Assembly: GCA_037976565.1 (NCBI GenBank)
Contig: CP137675.1
Location: 23,640,629 to 23,704,628 of the forward strand
From: Mesocentrotus franciscanus
Taxonomy: Eukaryota; Echinodermata; Echinoidea; Camarodonta; Strongylocentrotidae
DNA: 64,000 bases
Direction: 5' to 3'
A model generated the notes under the pieces. It worked only from the letters and a program-made list of their open reading frames with translations, searched no databases and was not told where the DNA came from. The first letter of the stretch is position 1, and the number at the start of each line of letters is the position of its first letter. Of the stretch, positions 55,523 to 64,000 are shown piece by piece. Position numbers and translations under genes: made by a program.

Positions 55523-58500
55523 CTGTGAATCAAGACAAAATATCCATTGATAGAGATTACAAATAATTTGTGTTATACCTATGTGCTTTTACAAGGCATC
55601 AAACTATAACCAAATCATAATGAAGAAAGTTGAAACATTCAAAAACAAAAGAAATCTTTCCCAAATAGATATTTTTTTAAAGAAGAGAGAATGAAGATGT
55701 GGTTTCTACAGCATTGGGAACATTTGTAAAATAAATCCTAGCTGGAATGCTCTCCCGTGAGTGGAGAATGTGCTATAATTTGTGTGGCCAGACTTGTAAT
55801 AATATATCTGTATAGCTTTTAGGAGTATGAAGCATTATAAATTCAAATCAAGAATATTATACAAATTCTTATGCCTGGAATATTAATGGTTGACAGTTTT
55901 CTAGCCGTTTTCCTTGCATTTTTCTGATGGAAAAAAATGTGATACCAAGAGTATAACCCACCTTGACAGTTTTCATGCCATTTTCCTTGGGTGGTAGCAG
56001 CTCCCATTCATCTCTCTGCGTGGGTGATGAGCTCTCCTGGTGATGAACATCCGGTATCTCTAACCTCACCAGCTCCAGGTACTTCTGCAGGAGTTTCAGC
56101 TTGTCCTCGGGACTGTAGACCAGTTTGCGGATTGCTGTGTCCACGTCGGTGCCGTTCGTCTTGTCGACGTTGTGGTTCTCGTCCTTCCACTGCCAGCCAA
56201 TACCTGGGTCGACGATGAAGTGCAGGGTCAGGAGGTGATGGTTGGAGTCGGTGATGGGGATGACTGATGAAAGAAATAAAATCTTTGAACGTTAAAGACC
56301 CTATCCAATGCAAATACAACTTTAAATCAATGGAAAGCTGAATGAATGTAGAATACAAATATAAAGTTAAAAAATTATTTTCCCTTTCGGTATTGCACAA
56401 AAGCAAATTAAAACTTAATTTTCCGTACCCTCCAAATTATGGGTCAACAGGGGTCAAATTTGCAGCAATTACGGTGACAACATAACATGTGGACCCGATT
56501 GGCTCGCCTTTACAGCTGAGGTGATGAGCCGTGCTTAATTAATGCAAAGTCATTGTGAATATGCGTACTCCACATAAGATGATGTCATCCAAGAGCTAGT
56601 TTTTAGGTCAAGAACTTCTGATTTTCAAGGCTTTAGATTTTGAGTTTTTAGAAATCGGGTACTCCTCTGACAGTCAATAAAATAGCATATAATTGATATT
56701 ACTGTAATCTATGGCTTATAAGCTTTCCATTAATCTATAGTTCATCTATTTTATTTTTCACTTCTGACAGGGTGTTTAACATGAACAATATTAAATTGGT
56801 AAAACTCATATCTGTCAAACAAGGTAACCATGAGTAGAAGGACACCTGACTTTGTATGATGACCTCAAAAGTTCTTTCAAAGGGAGATGGTCATTAGTGT
56901 CCATATGACTAAGGTCGTAATTCGCTGACACCAGACTTGGTGAAAATACCATTAATGGGTGTACAAGTCTGCACACAGCAAACCCGTAGTCCCATCAGGA
57001 TATACCCCCTAGTCTCTCAGAGAGTACAATATACAATTATATGTATTGCAGAGAAAGTTCAACAGAATGACCTTTATTCCCTTCTGCCAGCTATACGATA
57101 AAATGCTTTTTAATGGGCGAAGAATTTAGGAAATGAGATTGACACATACAAGAATCCATAGAAATTTCCAGATTTCTTTTTGAAATACAAATGGAAAAAG
57201 AGAAAAAAAACACTGTACAAATGTGACTAGCACCACAAAACAAACAAAACGTCGCATAGTGTGGTTTTCACTTGGAGCTCAATTAAGATGTACATGGTCA
57301 GGATGGTCAAATTTATTTTTCAGCATTTCCTAGAAGAGTACCGGTAAACTTTTCTCTATGCATTTACAAAATTTGGAACCAGAAAACAGTTTAAAAGTGG
57401 CATTTTGGTAGTATTTTGTATACCCGTGATTTTGAGTTTGTTGTAGTAGTTTTTATTTATTTACGACCCTTGCTACTGGTCTCAATTTGATCTCCAATAA
57501 TTTTTAAACAGAGTAAGCTATTACATTGATTCCTTAAAGAAATAAAGAACAGGATGTGCTTAATTCATGTGCCAAGTTTTAGGACAATTTGATTATCCCT
57601 TCACAGTCTCCTCATTCAGAATCAAACCTAAACTAAAAATTCTATTCTGGCGACTTCATGGTTGGTCACAAACGATTTGTGTTTGCACCATATTGTCAAT
57701 TAAAAAAACTTCTTTTTTTTGTATTTCTATAAAAAAAAGCTACAAACATGTTCATACAGAACTATTTTTATCATCTTACCACAAAATAACTACCGGTACA
57801 TGTACCTGTACATTGTGCTAGATTTGGTTAGTTATACATGAACAATAGATGCAAATCGACATGTTTGCCATATCCATGCAAGCAGACAACATACATGTAT
57901 ACCACTTCGCATTGGCTGAATGCCAGTTTATTCATGGTACTTGCATATATAGCATAATTGGAGTATAATGAAATGTAAATTACGTACCTACATATCACCT
58001 TATCCATATGGCCATGAAAAAAATTGCCTTTTTTTTATATTGCAGCCTTTTATAATGCATTGGAGGAGGAATTGGAAAATGGCAGATGAATATATGCAGG
58101 ATTGTGTTCTGTATTTCATTATAGGATGTAAAGAAATCGCCTATTTTCCTTCACCCTTAAACCTGGATATTCTCCTAAATTTATGATGATATTGCTATCT
58201 AAATATCCTTTTTGATGAATTTGTTTGAATATATGTATTGCTCTTTCTTGCATCACATTGAGAATGGCGCTCATTTACAGCGGCTTGCACAGTAGTACAT
58301 GTATATTGTTGAAACTAATAATGTACATGTATTGTATATCTTACTTTGCAGATATTCATTTCTTATTGATTTTATTTCATGCAGTGATCTTCATGTAAAC
58401 TAGATGGATATTCGACTGCGCGCAATCTAAAATGATGCCTCTGCCATAGAGCGATTTTACTAACCAAAACAGAAGCAATTTGAAAAATTCAAGTTTGATT

Positions 58501-61500
58501 GTAATCCATTAACAGGTTCTCAGAATATCCTGATTACTAGCTAGTTTGATAGTAATCCATCCGTCGGTTCTATTGACAATGCGTTCACGCTATTTTTGCA
58601 TACCTAATGAGCCCCATGACCTTTGATCTCATGACCCCCAAATCTAATCAGTTCATTGGGTCTGCAAGATACATACTGTACATGACTTAAGTTTGGCGGG
58701 AATCTATCAATCGGTTCTTGAGATAACGCGATCACGAGAACAGGACGGACGGACGGACGGACAACCCTAAAACATAATGCCTCCGGCTACTTTGTAGCGG
58801 AGACATAATAAAACCCCAGAATTTTGCTATTTTAAAAGGATTATTGGTTTATCCTGTTATACTCACCTCTTTAAAGGTACTATGTCCCATTTGCAGGCCA
58901 AAAAAATGAAAAGGTTAAATTCCAACGGCATTTGAAAGACAATACTAATTTAGAACTTCCCTAAAAAAAGGGGGGCTTGAAAATGTCTTTTAGTGGGAAA
59001 ATAACGACTATTAGTTGTCGAATCGACTTAGGAGCTATAGAGCCAGTAAGTAATAGTCTGATTTTTCAGACCATTGTACCGAATGGTCGTACGTTTTATG
59101 CTGCGCAAAGATTCAATCAGTTTAATTTTGGCCATTACAAGAAGTGGGTTATTGATGTAGACAAATGCTCATGTACCCTTTACAGCTCATTTTATGTATG
59201 TTATTACCAAAGATGAAAAAGCCAGTCAGTCACTCAATAGTGTCTGACAGTGAAGTCTAGCAAGTAAACAGGTTTCCTTGCATAATTTGAATATTAGGAC
59301 ACTGCTAACGTTTAAATTTCACAGATAGGACATACATGACATATTCATAATTCCTGCAAAGTTCTACAGAATTTGATGTTGGCTGCAAAAGTGACATAGT
59401 ATCTTTAAAGACCCCCCTCCCCCACCCCCGCCCCCCTCTCTCTCTCTATCCCCCCGTCCCTCTTCCTCCATCTCTCCCTCGCCCTCCCTTTGAATTACCT
59501 TATAGAAAATTTGCATTCCTCTGTTTATTCTTCCTTTTCTTTTTATATTTTTGAATTATTCTCAACTTCTATGTATTTTAATAATTCAGTTAATCTTTGA
59601 CAAATTACTTAATGGAGATATGATGGAGCTCAACCTGACAGTACATTCCACAATTTCTATTGACACTATCACTGCTTGTGTGCCTTGGCTGCTCAAAAGA
59701 GAGATTAGCTCTTTAATACCCTCTTTTGTTATCAACTTCAAAGTCCCCTATTATTTAGAAAGACATTATTGATTGGTGTGTACATAGGATGTCAGTGGAT
59801 GCTTTGTTGGTAGACCTTGAAAGTGACTACCATTCAACAGCTTTTTAGGGTAAGGAATGTAAAGAACAAAAGAAATTAGGGTAAGGAATGTAAAGAACAA
59901 AAGAAATGATTCCTGTGACTTCATGGTGGTTTTAGTCTTTGTAACACTGCCAGACCAGCTCCAAACTAACTCCAAATCAACTCCAATCAGATCAATTCCT
60001 GGCCATTCCAGGTGATGTTACCTTTTTTCTTGAGTCTGTTGTCGGTGTATTATCAGACTTATTGGTATGCCTCAAGTATCAGAGCCAGCGAGACACAAAC
60101 AATCTATATTTCATCTGATGTCAAGACCATAACACTACTCTTATCATCACTTTTATTCTTGTTCTATAGTTGAAGAATAGTTGCCTGCAAGTCTGGGGAA
60201 AGCCCATTATCACCCATAAATCACTAATTGGTACATATGTCGGGGCTCAAAATCAGTTGTTTTGAAGGTTCATTTACCATCAGCCACCTAATATCCTGCC
60301 CGGTAACCTAAATATCCTGCAACTCTTGTCAGGATGGCAACTAGAAAATGTGAATCTTGTGCAGTTCACTGTAACTGACCATCAAAAGTTGACTTTGCAA
60401 AACCAACTTAAAGCTAATCTTGAGCTCTGGTACGGGCAGCGTTTGTCGAACCTAACCTAAATATCCTGCAACTCTTGTCAGGATGGCAACTAGAAAATGT
60501 GAATCTTGTGCATTTCACTGTAACTGACCATCAAAAGTTGATTTTGCACACCAACTTAAAGCTAATCTTGAGCTCTGGTAGGGCATGGTATGTCGAGAGA
60601 ACATGGCTATAACTCATTCAGTAGATTGATTGTTTGAACCAGTAAAATAAAAATAATCTCACAAAAACTTGCTGGAAATCACCTTCAACAAAAACCACAA
60701 CTCTCATTTGCTCGTAGTGACCTGTGTTAAGCACAATGGTGTCGGGCCTACTTACCTTGATTTCCTTATCTTTCTATGCTCATTACTCAGCCCCTATACA
60801 TTTTCTACCAAAATCGTTTTGCACATGTCATTTATTTGTAAAATTGAACATTCAGTGTAAGTTTTGTTGGATTCTGTGAGAATTAATTTTCTATCATTAC
60901 CAGAAATCAAGCTTAATATCTTTAAGCTATCATCTAGGTTGCCCTACTGGTGACCAAATTAAAAAATGTAACGGACAACCATGTTACAGCAGTCATCCAA
61001 CATTTTGCTCCTGTGACATTTGCTAAGAGCTTTATTTCTCGAAAGTATAGAGTTAGGGGTACGGATGCAATTGGGTTATAGGTTAGGGTTAGGTATAGAG
61101 TTGGCGGACCGGAGTTGAAGTTATGCATTCAGGAAGTGTAGGAAATTAACATGGGGCAATTGTCAGAGGAGAATGTTTCGTACATCTGATGTTAGATCGG
61201 ATCCAGAAAAGCAAAGGTCATGGGTTTGATCCCCAACACGGCACTAATGTCCTTTGGCAAGACAGTAATCTATATTTGCCACTCTATACCCAGGAGAGGA
61301 ATGGGGGCCTGGTAGGATGTCGAAAGCCTTTGTGATAAAAATTGCCATATGCCCTCACGTTGACAATAATGGTAGGAATCTGATGACCTGGGTAATAATA
61401 ATATCTATAAAATGCTTAGAGACAGTATTCCATATTAAGCGCCACATAAATCCAGATTTTTTATTATTCATTATTAATTATTATTATTAGATACCTACCA

Positions 61501-62570
61501 GGTGGCCGTTTCTTGAGCTCCATGTCCCGGTGGCTATCAACCTCCATGGGCACCAGAGCCGAGAAATGGGAGGCATCGTAGGTGAGGACCAGGGGTGAGT
61601 GATGGCACTCTTGAGGATGCAGCTCTACCGGTAGGTAGATACCACCGAATGGGATGGGGGCGAGAGGCTGGCCCTGGGAGTCTCGAAGGACAGTGTCAGC
61701 CACAATGATGATGGGTCGACGCAGGATGTGGCACAGAACGAACACATGGAATTCTTCCAAGCTCTCGTACATGATCTCCTCATCGTCGTCCACGTAGTCT
61801 TGATCCTCGGCTACAGAGGGAAGGGGTCTAAAGGAGAAAATGTACATCAGATATATGCATGTGATCTGGATACAATTAAAATCGAAAGTTTAATACATGT
61901 ACAAACTCTTATCACCCAGATGAATATGTACATGTATATCAATGTGACAGCTAACTAGTTGGTTCAATAGAGTGTAAAGAGTTTACATCAACCAGCAGCA
62001 CACCTCTTAAACTTATGTTCTGTATTAATACATCTGTATGGAGCTATGAAGGGACAATTTCCCCCCCAAAAAGAAAAATAGAGTGACCCATCTCCCAACA
62101 TAAAACAAAAAAAAAGATTATGAAACACTTTATCAGGATGGTTGTAATACTGGTGTGAAAGTTCTTATATACATCACATCCAAAAATAAAAATTACCTGT
62201 AACAACTAATTACCTGTCTGCCAATTCGTGTCTGAGGAAGATGTCTGAACTCTGGGCATCGAAACTGTTGCAGGTAATTTTTACATTTGGATGTGATATA
62301 AGAACTTTCAAACCAAAGACAGAGAGGTCTTATATTTGTACACAGAGCTGCATCATATCTTTATCTCATCTAATTTTGCCCCAACAATTGCTTCAATTTA
62401 ATGTCTTATGCTACGGAGCTGTTTGAGAAAGTAAAATAAAGCTCTTACCCTCCTCCCATGGGCTTGCTAGCGTTGTTCTTGAACTTATGATTCCTTGGTA
62501 CGGTGGAAGCCAGCTTGAGAAGACCTTTCCATTCTTCTTCCCATTCTTCCTCCGAATACACAAGGCCAGA
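54557..62570 (-). CDS. OTUD7: OTU deubiquitinase of the OTUD7/Cezanne family, 3' part (4 exons)
   Basis: Cysteine protease family that cleaves ubiquitin chains, known for Lys11-linkage preference and NF-kB and cell-cycle roles in vertebrates. Exons 62570-62449, 61827-61499, 56263-55962 and 55522-54557 join in frame to 572 aa plus stop. Visible: [58 protein letters not shown], and the catalytic His in YDASHFSAL. Then a ~100-aa segment after [12 protein letters not shown], a basic linker, [19 protein letters not shown], a Ser/Pro/Gln-rich region, and a C-terminal A20-type zinc finger (Cys-x4-Cys-x11-Cys-x2-Cys). The UBA and catalytic Cys loop lie to the right of the window. OTUD7A versus OTUD7B cannot be told; probably the single pre-duplication gene. 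Confidence 0.93.
55735..55845 (+). mobile_element. SINE fragment in OTUD7 intron
   Basis: TAGCTGGAATGCTCTCCC and GTGGAGAATGTGCTATAATT match the body of the 51008-51302 SINE; degraded. Confidence 0.55.
55962..56263 (-). CDS. OTUD7: OTUD7 exon, end of OTU domain
   Basis: [20 protein letters not shown] then GWQWKDEN, equivalent to vertebrate [20 protein letters not shown]. Acceptor TCATCAG|TC, donor AAG|GTGGGT. A family-2 TTAA MITE ends 28 bp upstream of this acceptor. Confidence 0.92.
56292..56779. mobile_element. TTAA-type MITE, family 2, copy 2
   Basis: 488 bp with TTAA at both ends: TTAAAGACCCTATCC and GACAGGGTGTTTAA. Shares CATTGTGAATATGCGTACTC and CACATAAGATGATGT with 37431-37909. OTUD7 intron. 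Confidence 0.85.
58738..58765 (+). repeat. (GGAC)n short repeat
   Basis: GACGGACGGACGGACGGACA, four GGAC units in the OTUD7 intron; such runs often sit in LINE or RTE 3' regions, but no element is recognised. Confidence 0.5.
58871..59408. mobile_element. TTAA-bounded MITE, AGGTACTATGTC family
   Basis: 538 bp with TTAA at both ends. Left AAGGTACTATGTCCCATTTG and right (reverse complement) AAGATACTATGTCACTTTTG continue into GCAGGCC / GCAGCC. OTUD7 intron. Confidence 0.8.
59846..59907 (+). repeat. Perfect 31-bp tandem duplication
   Basis: The unit starting TAGGGTAAGGAATGTAAAG occurs twice head to tail without differences, so it is recent. OTUD7 intron. Confidence 0.9.
60303..60600 (+). repeat. 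149-bp tandem duplication
   Basis: Two copies at a 149-bp period with only a few differences (AAATATCCTGCAACTCTTG at 60310 and 60459). OTUD7 intron. Confidence 0.9.
61005..61174. mobile_element. TIR element with telomere-like core, copy 4
   Basis: Left TTGCTCCTGTGACATTTGC and right (reverse complement) TTCTCCTCTGACAATTGCCC, with GGTTAGGGTTAGG inside, in the opposite orientation to the other copies. OTUD7 intron. Confidence 0.65.
61195..61490 (+). mobile_element. tRNA-derived SINE
   Basis: B-box-like GGGTTTGATCCCC, CACTAATGTCCTTTGGCAAG, GGGCCTGGTAGGATGTCGAA, an altered 3' body and an (ATT)n tail that ends 9 bp from the OTUD7 exon donor at 61499. Confidence 0.8.
61499..61827 (-). CDS. OTUD7: OTUD7 exon with catalytic His
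   Basis: 110 residues of the OTU core from an acidic [20 protein letters not shown] to [13 protein letters not shown] and a basic end KKRPP. Acceptor CTTTAG|A, donor CCTG|GTAGGT, phase 1. A second GT (GTAG|GTATC) 4 nt downstream would break the frame with the next exon. Confidence 0.93.
62154..62313. repeat. ~160-bp foldback in OTUD7 intron
   Basis: Arms GTGAAAGTTCTTATATACAT and GATATAAGAACTTTCAAAC, with inner CACATCCAAAAATAAAAATT and ATTTTTACATTTGGATGTG, are inverted complements over ~50 bp. The loop contains TCTGAGGAAGATGTCTGAAC. Confidence 0.7.
62449..62570 (-). CDS. OTUD7: OTUD7 exon (first in window)
   Basis: [20 protein letters not shown] matches vertebrate ESGLVYTEDEWQKEWNELIK. Acceptor CCTACAG|T, donor GGAGG|GTAAGA, phase 2. 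Confidence 0.92.
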
Positions 62571-62798
62571 CTGTAGGGGAGAATACAATGGTTCGTTAAA
62601 AACAATTATACCAAATCAATAATGGTTCCTATTATTCTATTCACATTTGAATGGTTTTTTAATCCCAGAGTCTGTTCTTTTCTGTATAATAAACCAAACA
62701 AGTATTCATTTTTTGCTAATACATTTAAAAGGACAGGTATTATGTTGTATAAGCTGGACAAATGTCTTCCTTTTTCATGTTTACATCATGGTGTATAA

Positions 62799-62882
62799 CA
62801 AAAAAACAAAAAACAAAACAAAAAACAAAAAACAAAACAAAAAACAAAACAAAAAACAAAAAACAAAACAAAAAACAAAAAA
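62799..62882 (+). repeat. (CAAAAAACAAAA)n repeat
   Basis: About 84 bp of CAAAA/CAAAAAA units. Confidence 0.95.
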
Positions 62883-63847
62883 CCTTGACATGGTACATGT
62901 ATGTATTTAAACTTGCTTCAAATTCCTTAGTACTTTGAATCTATTTCTATTTCAATTTCAATTTATTAATGTTTCCAACAAAACATTACAAATCAATTTT
63001 AAACATTCACAACAATTTAAGAATACATATTAGAAACAGAGGGGTCCACTAAGAAGCAATGCTTGTACATGTGTGGACACCTCAAATGATACTTAGGAAA
63101 ATTGATCAATTGAATTAACAAGTTCGTAACTACAAAAGGAACTACAAAATAGGGAAAAAAGGGGGGATGCCCACAGAGACGAAAACGGGATAAGACAGTA
63201 TCTATGATTTGCACAGGGCCTCTCAGAAAAGCAGTTTTTAAAAATACTGAGAGAGTTTCCCTGTTTAAATAAAACAAACAAATAAATAAATAAATAAAAT
63301 AGCCCATTGTTTTATAATCCAAATGAAGTTAAGATGTCCTTTCTTAATTTTAGTTCAAAACTTCAAATTAATCAGGAGAGCTTATTATTGGTTGCTAAAA
63401 AAAAATCAGTCAATTCTGAATATTTTCAAAATGATGAGAACTCAATGTGGTTAAATAGAAATGCTTCAACCAAAACATTACAAAATCTGAAAGTATTATA
63501 GCTCTGTCTATGCATTTGATCAAATTGAGTTATAACATTTTTCTTCATTCCAAATTTTGTTTCTATCTGATTATGTAGTTCTTACTGGAAACCATTCAAT
63601 TTAATTCCCTTTAATTATAATACAAATTGACTTTCTCTACAATACATTTTAAATTAAAAATACGGTTTAATCTGCTCACAATAACATATTTCTATCGAAA
63701 AAAGACGATACAAGATTACAATCCAGTTCCCCGACAATTAATTTCCATCTCAACAATAATATACTGTGTAATTCTTTTCATGATTCGTTTTTTTTTTCTT
63801 CTTTTAAAATTTTTTTTTTAGTACTTCACTCAACCATTAATGTATTT

Positions 63848-64000
63848 CAAAGCCCCTCTGCACTAGTTTGGCCAGGAGGGATTAGCGTGGTCACTGACAG
63901 GTGGTTATCTCATCAACTCAGCTCTCAATTAACATAAGAAAAAAGAGGATCATGGGGGACCAACGGGCATCGCTTAGGCATGTTTTCTATATAGAGGGAG
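63848..64000. mobile_element. TTAA-type MITE, family 1, cut by window edge
   Basis: Starts AAAGCCCCTCTGCACTAGTT and follows the 28305-28500 copy to GAGGGAG at the last base. The left TTAA has become TCAA. Confidence 0.8.

Larger units (their letters stand above)
62571..64000. other. OTUD7 intron, running off the window
   Basis: No exon is recognisable upstream of 62570 within the window. The stretch holds a CAAAAAA microsatellite, AT-rich DNA and a partial family-1 MITE. Frames of 60-100 codons are AT-rich without similarity. Confidence 0.6.

Overview
The window is metazoan nuclear DNA: three multi-exon genes with GT-AG introns, embedded in AT-rich DNA crowded with small transposon relics, microsatellites and the ACATGTA / TACCGGTA words common in marine deuterostome genomes. 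Protein similarity to vertebrate orthologues plus the tRNA-derived SINEs and foldback elements suggest an echinoderm, most likely a sea urchin. That assignment is inference; no species-diagnostic marker is present.

Layout. 1-5628: repeat-rich DNA with no gene seen. 5629-17951 (+): complete EIF2B5 (eIF2B epsilon, the catalytic subunit of the nucleotide exchange factor for eIF2), 15 coding exons, 698 aa, in frame across every junction. 17952-27517: intergenic and 3'-flanking DNA with palindromic elements. 27518-40084 (-): complete coding region of UGDH (UDP-glucose 6-dehydrogenase), 10 coding exons, 476 aa; a splice acceptor 11 nt upstream of the ATG shows a 5'-UTR intron, and a candidate donor at 41977 with a GC-rich promoter-like block near 42140-42235 suggests where the gene begins. 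42240-54556: intergenic DNA with a decayed LINE, several TTAA-flanked MITEs, a tandem duplication and a large inverted minisatellite. 54557-62570 (-): the 3' four exons (572 aa) of an OTUD7/Cezanne-type deubiquitinase; the exons with the UBA and the catalytic Cys lie beyond the right edge. EIF2B5 and UGDH converge; OTUD7 and UGDH are in tandem on the minus strand. They serve unrelated processes (translation initiation, UDP-glucuronate supply, ubiquitin editing), and I see no operon-like or shared function.

I found no new multi-gene system. What is unusual is the mobile DNA: (i) a filled site and an empty site of one MITE side by side in a tandem duplication, proving TTAA target duplication; (ii) at least five further TTAA-bounded families; (iii) a family of 43-67 bp perfect-hairpin elements with 9-bp target duplications, clustered with a 617-bp palindromic relative in the UGDH 5' intron; (iv) a three-fold tandem copy of the intron/exon junction of EIF2B5 exon 4, leaving two decoy acceptors; (v) a TIR element family with a telomere-like core; (vi) inverted CCAGTTG minisatellite arrays around a SINE whose head resembles 7SL RNA.

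All junctions were read by eye from splice consensus, reading-frame continuity and remembered family alignments; no search was run.
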